Positions 21,261-32,615 of a DNA stretch of 64,000 nt are shown here, piece after piece; the first letter of the stretch is position 1; each line of letters starts with the position of its first letter. The notes beneath the pieces are model-generated. The model saw nothing but the letters and a program-made list of their open reading frames with translations, was not told where the DNA came from and ran no database searches. This DNA comes from Rhaphigaster nebulosa (lineage: Eukaryota > Arthropoda > Insecta > Hemiptera > Pentatomidae): assembly GCA_948150685.1 (NCBI GenBank), contig OX411308.1, positions 142,142,548 through 142,206,547 of the forward strand. Reading direction: 5' to 3'. Position numbers and translations under genes: made by a program.

Positions 21261-22890
21261 ATGAGCATATATGTTGATTGAATACTCCTGTATTCAAAAG
21301 ATCCTGGAAAGGTGAAATATATAAAGCATGGAGGGGTTTTCGATAGAATTTGTTGACCTGAAGGGAGAAAAAATATATAAAAAGTAAGCATATACAAAGT
21401 AGAGTTATGGAAAACAAATACTATGCAAAATACTGTTGTATCTGAATTTCAAAGGCAACCTTGGAAACCAAAGTTATTCAAGTCCTTGTGTGTGAAAAAT
21501 TACAATAAATTAAAGATTAAAGAAAATTTGATTACATTAAAATTTAGGAGGCTTAGGAAAATACTCTTCAAGGTGAAGGAAAATATGATTTTCATTATTT
21601 TACTTAATTTTCCCAATATTGCAGTTCTTTTAATTTGGTCTCTGGTGAGTTACTGTAAAAACTCGCGTTAAGACACATATAAATATTAGGTCATTATATA
21701 ACATTTTTTAAAAATTGGTTATCCTTTTAATTTTAAAAAGCATTTCTCAATCACATTTTATCTTAGTTTAAAAGTTCTTCCTTTCCTGAATCTATTGTTG
21801 ATGGATGGCTTAGGTGTAGGAGCCTGTCATCTCAGATTTCATCATAATTAACTCTTGCAACTTTTGAACTTCCATCCAATAGACTCTCAGAATCTCAACT
21901 ATTTAAAAAATGAAATACTCAAGTGTCCTTAAAATACAAAAAAATAAATAAACTACTTTACCCCACTCACACATTCCCCTGCGCGTAAATTCTTTAAAAA
22001 TATAAAATTTGGGTAATCCTCATATTACAGATGAAGACAATCGGGTTACTTTGAAAAAATTCTAAATCAAAAGTCTCATGTCTCTCCAGTCATAGTTTCA
22101 AACCTTTCAACGTTCTGCCAAATATTTATTTTTTATATATAATAATCAATTATTACATTATATATTCGTTACCAACTAATTTATCATTCGTTGCAGCCCA
22201 TGTTATTATTAGCATACAACAATACGCAATTATAAAATATAAAATTTAAACCAAACCTAAAATTTACACACCATCCCCGTCACAAAGTTAACATTCCAAA
22301 CATCGGAGAAGGTTAAAATTCATAGAGATTATCAGTATTGCCAAAAAGTATATAAATAATTACAAACTATTTTTTTCTAAATGGGAATCTTATAACGATT
22401 GTTTATCAATTATAATTGTTTACTTAATTAACTAAAGCATTATGTCGAAGTCGTTTATATTATAAACATATATTATAAACATATATTATAAAAATATTTA
22501 TATTATAAAGGCTTAAGTGCCAAAAATTGGAAATTTAAGTTTCGATTTATTAAGGCACGTAAAGATCAACTCTATCGATTCCCACTCTCGATACATCGAG
22601 AAAAAATTGGAAATGGTCTAAAAATTGACTATGGATGACGGAAGCATCAAATACTAACGACTCTCAGTCGTCACTCTGGTCTTGACCAGTGTTAAAAGCC
22701 TTAAAAATGTATTCTAATTATAAAGATTTTTCTCTTTTGAATAAACCCCTACTGTACACAATAAATAATAAAATAAAAAAAAAAAAATTATTTGGGGAAA
22801 AAAGTTTCATGTATTCCTGTAATGTTTGCCTTTTTTCAAAAAACCGACATTGATATATTTGTATTAAAAGATTATATCACAGCTATCTGA
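21261..22890. other. AT-rich, no gene recognised
   Basis: Only short frames. A small tandem of TATTATAAACATA lies at about 22458-22500. Nothing else supportable. Confidence 0.5.
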
Positions 22891-22891
22891 T

Positions 22892-23010
<119 letters not shown>

Positions 23011-23090
23011 TACAAATTACTACATAAAAATTTATTGTTGTAAGTTCCAAAGGTGAAGAGTGGAATCGGTTTATCAAAGAGCGTTGTTAT

Positions 23091-23560
23091 TTATTGCAGA
23101 TTCGGTTTTCCAGATAAAGACGCTACAAAGTGAGTGGTTAATTTTCTGCCAGGTGGTCGTTTAAATTTTACGCTGCACATTTGTCTCAACTCGTATCTTC
23201 CATCGAGGACATACCTCAGTAGCTTTAAGGCTAACAAGATGTGATCTTCGCAAGCTTTAACCGCGCACTGCCAGGTTAGATTTAAATATTCAAATGAGGC
23301 CACGTTTCAATCGGTACTGGCTAATGGAAAGGAAATTTGTTGCGGAATCGGACGAGATTAAAAAAACATTCCCAGCAGCCGATGGTAGAGGGGTAAAAAA
23401 GAAGAAACAACAGCAGCTTAAAACGTGTTGCCTGTTTGCTGCCTTTCAATAAAGTTCTCTCTGAAAAGTGAGTAGCTGGTGATTTTGTGCAAATTGCAGT
23501 AATCCACGGCGAGCCATAGATCCTGAGCAGGTCCATTATAGGAAGATCCAGATCTTATAA
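23091..23560 (-). other. Relatively GC-rich island with two adjoining minus-strand frames, unidentified
   Basis: Two stop-free minus-strand frames of about 70 codons (23536-23321 and 23303-23091) in a block less AT-rich than its surroundings. The second includes CEDHILLALKLLRYV and GRKLTTHFVASLSG. I do not recognise either. They could be an old mobile-element remnant, an exon, or chance. No convincing splice-site pair was identified. Confidence 0.25.
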
Positions 23561-25854
23561 TCGCTAGGCCGGATGCCTTCATGATCGCTCTAATTTCCTC
23601 TTGATTGTATACACTTTAAGGCTCTTATAATTTTAGTTCTTGGATATTTTATTTTTTTATTAAGTAAATTAAAATAGCAACCGAAGGAGCCTTTCTTTAT
23701 TCCGATTTTATCTTAAAGTGCAACAACAAAAAAAAAAAGACGAAATAAAAAAGTAACATAATCAATTAGCAATAATTGAACATTATTTCCTAATGGTAAT
23801 ATGTTGTGTAATTTCTCTTCATGGAGTATCATTCCTGCAATTAGATTTTATGCTTTGATTTATTTAATAGCTAACAATGCATTATTTAGTCTTAGTTTAT
23901 TACATTAATTTATGTTTTCATCTAACTACAATAACAATTCCAACATTAAGATTCAGTTCATAACTATATTGAAATTTACTGATTCAAATAATAATGACTA
24001 TTTTGGATTTTATAATTGTCAAGTTGATTAGGCATGGCTATTAAATCTTAAATGGAATTCCAGATTAATTATGTTTCAATGATACGAAAAAATAAATTAT
24101 TAAAAACTATAACTAATACTGTGTATGTAGTAATAAGTTATATATATTACATTGGCAAATGGAATCTATATAATTTTTTTTATTTCTGAATTACCTAAGG
24201 ACTTACTTAATTAACCTTTTTTTAGGTTTCCTGATTCCAAAAATAATTATTTAAAAAATATTCTGATGCCGTAAAATACCCAATTAATGTTAAGCGATTG
24301 CCCCTCAGTCGTATTGAACGCAAAAAAATTACAAATAAAAAATAAAAAAATATTGGTATTAACAGTGCAACTCTAGCTTAACGATACCTTCCTTATTGAA
24401 ATCAAAACTCTTTAGCTACTTAACTTATATTTTTGAGGTGTTTGACTCCTCTCCGTTATCTAAAAAAAATTCTCTGAACAACTTTCAACCTTGAAATATA
24501 TTAAAGCTCACATGAAATATGGTAGGGACCACACAAAAAATAATGTTTTCATCAACTATTTTTTAAGTTTTTATGGCATATTAGGTTGTTTTTTATTCAT
24601 TAATTGATGAACATTCGTATGATGATTTTTAATTAATTAAGAATACTAGGCTGGTCACGAAGCTGATAATCTACAGTTTTTATTTTATTTTATTCCAATT
24701 TATTTTCCAATTATTTTATTTTATTTTACAAATTCCAATACCGCAGATTGACTTTGATTATTTCAAAAGTTGTAACTATTGGCATTATCAATACACTATT
24801 ACTTAAAATAATCCTCTCCCAGACATCCTGATCCCGCTCAGGGTTGGGCCCCCCTGACTGCCGAACCTCCCCCGAAAGAACGACTACGGCAGTTGTGAGA
24901 GGAGCCGCTCTAATGATTTTTCCGTCCCTGAATTTTTCCCTAGATTGTTTATGTGCACGAGCCGGCCCTGCAAAGTGACCAATATGAAAGTCGGCATTTT
25001 TTTCAAATTCAGTAGCTGGACATGGTAGGATCGATAGGTTTGAGGTCGAGGTTCTGGAGGCTTCCCTATACTGTTGAAATCATTAGAATCCAGAACAATA
25101 TCCTCGGCAAAAAAATAAAGAAAGGAAAAAAAGTGACTAGTCATTTGAATGAATGATTAGGAGGCCAGATATCAAAAATTCCAATTTTAGCCAAGATTAA
25201 TTCACAATAGGCCATTTATAGTTGCTATCTGTGATGGTTTCAGGAATCCCTTTATAAAAAATGCCACACCACAATCATAATTTAATATCTTATCAATTTA
25301 TATTTTAATTTTATATTTTATTTCCTCAAATACTTAAGGGAGTTTGCTAATTGTTTGAAAAAATGTTTGTGAGATCTTGCAAATTATTTTCACGTTTTAG
25401 GAGCCTCTGGAATATAAAAAAGTATTTTTAAAAAAACTTGTGTCGTCGTCTTCTTTCTAATTCTAAATGTTACTTTTTCAAGATCCACTATTGAACTATA
25501 ATGCCTTAAGAGTAGCTTTCGAAGACTGCTGGTTGTTCACCTGCACATACAATTTAATTTGTCATAGCTCGAAACTCTACCATCAACGCTAGGTAATACC
25601 TGCATTGTTTTAACGCTCACCAGAAATCTCGACTTATTCTGTACGCCATTTCTGCTATTGACCTATCATAAACAAATTTATATCATAGTATTTTTTTTTT
25701 TCCATTTACCTTCTCCTGGCGATTAGAAAATGTTTAGACTAAAAAAAAAGATTAAGATCCGAATGGATTCTTAGAGTTTAAAAATGACTGCGACGTATGT
25801 ACTGTCTTTTTTTTTTTTTTTTTTTTTTTTGGTTAAATGTTGAAAAATAATACT
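23561..25854. other. No gene recognised; part of a dispersed repeat at 24940-25050
   Basis: Mostly AT-rich. The block 24955-25050 (AGTGACCAATATGAAAGTCG, then CATTTTTTTCAAATTC and ACATGGTAGGATCGAT) resembles the foldback arms at 54030-54120 and 54440-54530. A T-run occupies 25808-25830. Confidence 0.45.
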
Positions 25855-25859
25855 AGTTG

Positions 25860-26215
25860 CCACATTCAAGGACAATAGGTATTAGGGCTATTGGAATCCA
25901 TTTATACCATATGTACAAGGTAAAAGAAAAAAAAACAAAACATAAGTAAATAAAATAGAAATAAAATCTTTAAAAAAAAAAAGGACAATAAGTAGAATTA
26001 TGCACCTAATAGCAAAATAAGTAAACAACGAAGATCAAGAAAAATTAAGTTTAGTAAAAATTAAATAAATAATCTCAAACACATTTATACCTACATATAA
26101 TATTTACAATCTGCTCATGGAGTTCCGAATCAAGCTCTGTCCCGCACAAGTGGATGGCAAAGCAGAGCTCCAAGAGATCACAGCGCTTCTTACCGAACCC
26201 CGTCACTGGTATTGA
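25860..26215 (-). repeat. Dispersed repeat, copy A (3' end of an unknown coding element)
   Basis: Shares with 55545-55870 the block CCGCACAAGTGGATGGC plus surrounding sequence and a far-end AGGTATTAGGG, separated by AT-rich filler. On the minus strand this copy reads KKRCDLLELCFAIHLCG followed by more codons, and the other copy reads GEKRWNPLESFAIHLCG, so the shared part looks like the C-terminus of a repeated gene or mobile element followed by its 3' UTR. The family was not identified. Confidence 0.6.
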
Positions 26216-26219
26216 AATA

Positions 26220-27605
26220 TTTGTGCTGTTTTGTAAAAAAAATTCTCATCACGTCATAAGGATAACCACACGGCACTGTATGAGGTAATAAGGAATAAAA
26301 TAAATATATATTAATTGAAAATGTGTTATAAAAGCAATGATGTATTATCATTTTTTTTTATTAATGATTTCCCTCTCGAATTTGTAGATTCTTATATCTG
26401 ATATTGAATACCTGAATAAAGGAGTCACAGTTATTCATATGATTTCGCAATTTCCTGCAGGAATGCCATCGAATGTCGGTTGTATTATTCGGATGACCTG
26501 TTAAGTGACTTGGTCATTAATACTATGGGTTACTCCTTGCCGCAGTGTATCTTCTAAAACTTCCATTTCATTATTTACAATGAATATAAGCAACTGAGTA
26601 CAACTCTGACAGTGTAATATCGCCATTGTAACTATAAAACGAGGCAGGACTGGGGCACTATCTTGTAGCACCTCGGTCCATAATTGCAATGGCACTTGAG
26701 ACAGAACACTTCCCGTCTTTCCAAGTCAATGTCGTCAATTCCTCATTGGTGTTAATCACGAACGTCTATACCATTGCACAGACTATTGTTATTTCCTACT
26801 AATTCCCACCGCTGGATAAATTTAGACAAATAAATACCTACTATATGTGTTGTCTACCACAATATCATTTTTTCTCAGATTAGCTTGTAATGGAATCTGT
26901 CATTAAAGATACCTGGATAACCTTCAGCATTTGTTTTCAGAATAATTTAAAACGATTCTGAAAATTTCGACTGAAATTCTAGTGTGTATCACTTTTTCAT
27001 ATACGATGGGCAACAAGATAAATGATAGTACATGGTATTTTTTTAAGCTGAATTTTCAATTTCATACTATCTATCTTTTTCTTATTTTTTTCTTCCCTCA
27101 GCTCTTTGTACTTGTGTCAAAAATCCTAATGCTACAAAACGGCATTAATTTTGAATTCCTCACCGAAGAATCAGTAGTACGGGGATAAGCGACTTTATTT
27201 TCCTTCCTCTTCCCCCTGTTTTCTCACGAACATTGGTCATCGTAATGCAGTATACATTTAAGACGGAATAATCCCCACTAGAAAATACACATTTCAAATC
27301 AAATTTTCAACACGCTATTAGTCATTTTATAAGCTGGTTGTACTAGTAAGCACAAGCGTGGTTTTTAAGAAAAAAAAAAGGTAGATCATACAAATTAAAA
27401 TAAAGCGTTAGTCATATAAGTCGCCAGGCTTTCCAGGAAGCTCTTATTGTGTGATATGGGTCTGGATTTTAGTTGACTAATAGTAATTTAATCAAGAATT
27501 TATGATCTATTTCTAATAGCCCATCGTAGGTGGATATGGAGGGGGTCCTCATTTGTCTTTTTGGCCATTTACCCGTTACATTAAAATAATTAACTAATAC
27601 AAAAT
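26220..27605. other. No gene recognised
   Basis: The minus-strand 64-codon frame at 26501-26695 and the plus-strand 68-codon frame at 26982-27188 lack known motifs. AT-rich otherwise. Confidence 0.5.
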
Positions 27606-27609
27606 ATTG

Positions 27610-27838
27610 AGGCAGTGTTAGCCGAGAGTATTTAGGCGCCACCTTAGCAACCTCAAGACTGCAACGCCGCCGGTTCAAATACCACGGTAGAAATTTATTT
27701 CTTGGCGGCCACACGTAATGAAACTCGACCTTCCCACTCTGATTAGTATAGGTTGGCAACCTGTTGGATAACCCGCCCTGTAGGCCTGATAGGATAGGAC
27801 GTTAAACACCAATAAAACCAAATAAAGAAATAAATAAT
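27610..27838 (+). mobile_element. tRNA-derived SINE
   Basis: A tRNA-like head carries an A-box-like TAGCCGAGAGTATTTAGG (27619-27636) and a B box GGTTCAAATACC (27672-27683), spaced as in an RNA polymerase III promoter; GGCGCCACCTTAG after the A box suggests a tRNA-Leu-like ancestor. A tRNA-unrelated body follows, with GGACGTTAAACACCAATAAA near 27800 and an A-rich tail (ACCAAATAAAGAAATAAATA). The long minus-strand frame at 27469-27759 runs antisense through it and is not a gene. Confidence 0.75.
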
Positions 27839-27856
27839 GACAAATATATATATTTT

Positions 27857-27859
<3 letters not shown>

Positions 27860-27945
<86 letters not shown>
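27860..27945. repeat. (AT)n microsatellite
   Basis: Begins about 20 bp after the SINE tail, so it may have grown from the A-rich end of that element. Confidence 0.95.
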
Positions 27946-28234
27946 CAGTCTGGCCAGAGCCGGCAACCAGTCAACACCCTACCTATCCTTCAATTTCTTT
28001 ATGATCTCATCTTAATCAATTCATTATTTTTTTTAAGCAAATAAACTATAAATCCGAAGTTCACGTGCTTCAAATATTTACGGTTCACGTAAAATTTGTG
28101 AAAAAACATGAGGGTAACACTGCTACGGGCTGTAGAACGAAGCTAATCCCCAAGTCGCAGAGGATTTAATGTCATCAACACTCATCACTGTTGACATACA
28201 CTAACATCTGTGAGGACTGTTTATTATTTACCTA

Positions 28235-29190
28235 CTACAATGGTGCAGTGCTCAATTTGTATAGCACCATTACATCTAGGGATGACAAATGCAATGTGAG
28301 CTGCAGAAATTGCGGCATAATTTTTCACGGCAGCTGCTGCAATTTCAATGATAGCGAAATAGACGCGCAGAAGACTAAGCAAAATGTGGGTTTGTAAAAA
28401 GTGCAACTAGATAAAAAAGACAGGACTTATGAGAGAAAAAACACCTAGTCCTGTCAGGAATTCTCAACAGCTGGCCACCGAACCATCTACAGGTGATATA
28501 CTCGCGGCTATATTTTGTGCTCATGTCAATGAGGACATCGAAAGCCTAAAATCTTCGCTTGAAAAATACGGGGACCTAAGTTTCGAGCTAAACCTGAGGC
28601 TTTTGAAAATAGAAAGCCACTTCGAGGGCCAGTCGAAACTAATGGAGGATTTGTCTTTCGAAAATAAAGTATTAAAATCAATGGTCGGTTAACTGCAAGT
28701 CAGACTCAATAAGGCTGAACAGGGCCTACTATTCTGGACGGTGGAGATACGGGGCATCCAGATCCGCGTGGGGAAGACACCTGCGGCTCTGGTTGCCAGC
28801 GTGGGAGTCGGCATCGGTGTCATGATTAATATTGAGGACCTCGACTTGGTAGAGCGGCGATGATCCAAAAAAGATGACCCCCGACCGCCACCTGTCATTG
28901 CCCGTTTCATCAGGCAGTCTGTACGAGACGAGCTACTGTAGCGGAGAAAAGTTAAGGAGACTTCTTCACCCGGGATATTGGCTGGAAGGAGAACGATTCC
29001 CACCGGATATATCTCGGGGAAGAAATTACTCTCTCCTATAGGCGTCTGTATTGCCTCGCTCAGAAGAGAGCCGCAGGAAAATTAAAATATGTCTGGTTTG
29101 CGGCCGGAAGAGTGCGCTGCCAGAAGGATGACGGCCACCCCGTGATTTACATCGACCAGGCTGAAGATCTGGACATCTTCGGCTGATGTT
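28235..29190 (+). pseudogene. CR1-like LINE ORF1: PHD finger, coiled coil, FP-like domain
   Basis: RNA-binding accessory protein of the LINE. The start MVQCSICIAPL (28239 on) gives the first Cys pair; the frame then shifts and continues CNVSCRNCGIIFHGSCC, the C..C....H..C part, and after another shift WVCKKC closes the finger. From 28429 an open stretch with a predicted coiled coil (DIESLKSSLEKYG ... KLMEDLSFENKVLKSMV) follows, then after a stop at 28690 comes the FP/RRM-like part: VEIRGI, VASVGVGIGV, PPPVIARFIRQSVRDEL, TGYISGKKL and YVWFAAGRVRCQKDDGHPV. That order is typical of ORF1 proteins of this LINE group. Several frameshifts and stops; not functional. Confidence 0.8.
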
Positions 29191-29529
29191 TTGGAATCCC
29201 TCTATCCACTGGTCGGATTTGGATACTCTCAATGGATCCCAACTCTAAAGATCTAACGATGCTGTGTTTCATGGCTTATCTATTTTTTCTTTATTTTGCA
29301 TTATTTCTTTACTTTAACAGAGGCAATTATTTTATCTTCTCATGTTCTTCTTTTTTATAGCTCTTTTTGTTTAGTTTTTTGTTCACGATTTGCTCCTTTT
29401 CATATTTCATTATTCAAATCGTCATAGTTATTAGCATCTTCCCACCAAATACTGTGTACTGTCCTATCTCCTCTTCATGTCTAGTGTCCTGACCTCCTGT
29501 CAGATTAATTCCCAATCTTTACCGACTCA

Positions 29530-29725
29530 TTATGATTAATTCCTCCAGTATTTTGTTCCTCTATCTCTTCATGGTCCCATTTTCTCCTACTCATCAACCT
29601 TGCCGGCCCTGGTGCGATACCTGGTTAGACCTGTATGTCATCGATTCAGCACGTAATCTCCTTTCCTCTTCTCAACTTCCTGTTCCGTTTCTGTCCTCTC
29701 ATGACTTAATCCAAATATCCTAAAA
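29530..29725 (+). pseudogene. CR1-like LINE endonuclease, C-terminal remnant
   Basis: WCDTWLDLYVIDSARNLLSS then SQLPVPFLSSHDLIQIS matches the end of AP-like endonucleases (T.LDL..V....... SDH). The N-terminal 150 or so residues with the catalytic E are missing: only about 300 bp without any endonuclease signal separate this from the end of ORF1. Confidence 0.7.
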
Positions 29726-29899
29726 TATTCAAACTCTTGCGATCCTCCCCAAAACCATAACTTTCCTCACCCCTGAAAATATTTTACCTGATCTTGAAAC
29801 TATGAATTGGAACGAAATCTATTCCTGTTTTTCCATTGATACCCTGGTTGACATTCTCACCTCTAATCTTATCCATATTCTTGATACCCATGCCCCGCT

Positions 29900-30790
29900 C
29901 AAAATCTCTACTTTCCGTCGCCCGCCTGCCCCTTGCATGATTCGAAAAATTAAAGATATGTAAAGGAGACGTGAGGCAGCCCGTAGACGCTTTAGACGCG
30001 CAAGGCTAGTAGATGACTACCAAGTGTTTAGGGTACTCCACAATTTGACACAGCCAATTGTTAGGATAGCGAAATCCAGCTATTATCCAGCTAGTAGACC
30101 CTCTTCCTCATTAGTCTTCACAGTTTCACACAATGAATTAAATTCATACTTTTTATCAGCCTCCTCCAACACTTCTACAACCCCTTCATCCTGCTTTTCC
30201 TTAATACCATCATTCAACTCCGATAATTTTTATTTTTCCTGCATCTCCACTACCGACCTTATTTCCTCCATAATGAAATCTCACACTAATTCCACAGGGT
30301 CTGATGGAATACCCGTTAAACTGTTAAAATCATGTCTCCCTGTATCCTGACAGTTCTTCTTTTCATTTACAATTTCTCCCTCCAAAATTCAATATTCCTA
30401 CTCCGTGGAGAAAAGCCGTAGTCCATCCTATTAACAAAACCTCCTACCCTATTTCTACTAAAAACTATCGCCCAATATCCTTCCTCTATAACCTTTCCAA
30501 ACCCTTAAAAAAAATAGTCGAATCACAAATAATAAATTTTCTTGAAAAGTCCAAACTTTTCGATCCTCTCCAAGCGTTTTTCAGTATTCAGGAAGACCTA
30601 CATAGAATCAGTGTCTGGGCAAACCCGAATAGATTAAGATTAAACGCTATGAAAACTCAGGCCATTCTCATCATTTCCTCTTTAGATCCAATGCCACCTT
30701 TCCTACTTTAATCCCAAATGATCACCACACCATTTTCAGCTCCTCAATTAAAAACTTGGGTATTACCATCGACCAAAACCTTTGCTGGAA
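29900..30790 (+). pseudogene. CR1-like LINE reverse transcriptase, palm deleted
   Basis: Linker (RRREAARRRFRRARLVDDY near 29960), SSIMKSHTNSTGSDGIPVKL (near 30270, RT entry block), then in another frame NYRPISFLYNLSKPLKKIVE (near 30455) and FLEKSKLFDPLQAFF (near 30540). At about 30590 the sequence jumps to EDLHRISVWANPNRLRLNAMK, which lies after the YADD box in family members, so the palm with block A and YADD is deleted. Then IFSSSIKNLGITIDQNLCW (near 30740), the thumb LG motif. Confidence 0.8.
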
Positions 30791-30879
30791 ACCACCAATT
30801 TCCTGACGATCGATAGTACCCTTAAGTTATTCCTTCGTTCACGTCATCTTCTTCCACAGCCTACTGTAAACTCTTCGGT

Positions 30880-31224
30880 ACTTCGAGACGGGCTCATGTG
30901 TCCCACCTTTACGGCGAGCTAAAGTGGCTCTTCCCCTCCAGCCGTAGACAATATTTCCTCCTATCTTTCCTATACCAAACAATCACCACCCAGCACCCTT
31001 CCTACATCTGCAGCCTCCTACAATTTAAATCCACAACGCACAGGAAACAGGATCGCACATTTCTGACCCATATACCCCCTCCCATAGAACCAAACATTCG
31101 AATGTACCTTTCTCGCCCGCTCCTCTACCCTCTGGAATTCCTTTCCTTCTCATATCCGCCATGTGTTTTCTCTTTCCTCATTCAAATCCCTCCTTTTCCA
31201 ACACCTTTTCTCTTTCCGAAATGA
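30880..31224 (+). pseudogene. CR1-like LINE ORF2 C-terminal segment
   Basis: Shared frames give RRAKVALPLQP-like, LWNSFPSHIR (near 31130) and a terminal SFLIQIPPFPTPFLFPK, recalling the usual end of CR1/L2-type ORF2 proteins (R......F......LWN.LP..I....S...FK..L...L). Frameshifts interrupt it. Confidence 0.7.
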
Positions 31225-31572
31225 TGTTCTCTAATTACGAAATTTAAATTTTAGATTAACATCTAGATCAGAAGTAAATAATAGTTTTTAATGCACTAGC
31301 TTGAACTTTGCTAATCAGCCCACTATTTTTGAAATTTTTCATTTCCTCTTTCTTTTTTTGTTCATATTAATTATATTTTTCAAGACAAGAATTTATATTG
31401 TTTGTTTATTATTTTATTGAAAATATTGTAAACATTAATTGATCTTTATTTTGTTACTTTATGGCCAGATATTGTTTCTGTTTGATTTGTTCTATTCTGT
31501 TATTCTTAAGGGACCTAGTCCCAGAATAAAGTTCTTAATAATAAATAAATAAATAAATAAATTCAGAATAAA

Positions 31573-31576
<4 letters not shown>

Positions 31577-31643
<67 letters not shown>
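31577..31643. repeat. (AT)n microsatellite
   Basis: Begins a few bases after the tail of the CR1-like element. Confidence 0.95.
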
Positions 31644-31646
<3 letters not shown>

Positions 31647-31898
31647 TAATAAATATTATTCATTAACATGTTTATTAAATAATAATGATTTGAAAAAAAA
31701 AAGGGAGTAATTCTTTAGTAATTCATTATTAGCATACAGCTCACTCTTTTAGAATATCTTAATTTAATGTTTAGAATATGATTTAACCGTTTATATTTAT
31801 GAAATAACTATTTTCAACCAGAGAAATAAGTATTGGCCTCATTTTTCTTACAACTATTTGGAACTAATTCGAAGCACAATGCATTAAATCACTATTGA

Positions 31899-32208
31899 TG
31901 TTGGGGGTTAACATACGCTGAGGCCTGACTGTTGGACTAATGAATATTAACTAAATTGATTAATTCACTAGGTCGAGATTTATGGAAACCAACCACAGGA
32001 GAATCACTAGACTCAGCATATCTCTCCTGACTCTGTATAAATACCACCCCCCCTTTCCCACCTAGCGGATAGTTAGTCTTTAGATCGTTAGTCTGTTAGA
32101 CGTAATCTCTTAGTGTTGTAGTTCAGTAGAATAGTACAGTTCATGTTCATTGTAATCATTTTTTATAAATAAACTTTTTTTTAAGTTCAAGTAAGTTCAA
32201 GTGATTTA
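31899..32208 (+). repeat. 5' LTR of the Gypsy-type element
   Basis: Starts TGTTGGGGGTTAACA (31899) and ends just before the primer-binding site at 32211. TATA box TATAAATACC at 32036-32045, poly(A) signal AATAAA at 32168. The exact 3' border cannot be checked because the 3' LTR is absent. Confidence 0.6.
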
Positions 32209-32210
32209 AT

Positions 32211-32232
32211 TGGCGCCCGAACGTAGGGACCC
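32211..32232 (+). promoter_or_regulatory. tRNA primer-binding site
   Basis: TGGCGCCCGAACGTAGGGAC directly downstream of the LTR. The first 12 bases are the complement of a tRNA 3' end ending in CCA; they match tRNA-Lys-type primers, the rest fits less well, so the tRNA identity is tentative. Confidence 0.75.
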
Positions 32233-32615
32233 GTAATAACTTGAAGATAGAAGAGTGAAGAAATTACTTCAGGTAACAGCTCTAAGTGTCAGGCTAAGAA
32301 GATTCGAAGAAATAGTCTTTGGACAACATAATCTGGGACTGGCTGCTTCAAGGTGTGTTTTAAAACTTTAAACGGGTCAAGAATTTCATTGAATCGAAGA
32401 ACTTCACGAGGACTTAAAAAAGAATACTTGAGGTATAAAATTCAAACAATAATTTTATTTCAGGATTTTATTTGTAAAACAATTTCATTTTAATTTTTTT
32501 GTAAAACAATTTATTTTATTATTTAATTTTTTTTATGAAACAATTTAATTTTTTATATATATCTTTTATGCCACTCGTTTTAAAACCGAGTAAATTAACC
32601 ATTTATAAACCAAAA

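Larger units (their letters stand above)
28190..31565 (+). mobile_element. CR1-like LINE with PHD-finger ORF1, internally deleted
   Basis: Element of about 3.4 kb in correct order: PHD-type zinc finger, coiled coil and FP/RRM-like ORF1, endonuclease end, RT pieces, C-terminal tail, 3' UTR with AATAAA-type signals and a tail of AATA repeats at about 31538-31562. Two internal deletions remove most of the endonuclease and the RT palm. The plus strand of the 3' half is rich in T and C. It belongs to the CR1/Jockey superfamily by ORF1 architecture and C-terminus; the clade (for example Daphne or Crack) is not settled. Confidence 0.8.

Noticed and set aside
27610..27690. A functional tRNA gene
   Set aside because: The A and B boxes are present but acceptor stem pairing is not apparent and a SINE body and A-rich tail follow.
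27469..27759. 96-codon minus-strand frame
   Set aside because: It runs antisense through a SINE with A and B boxes; no protein motif.
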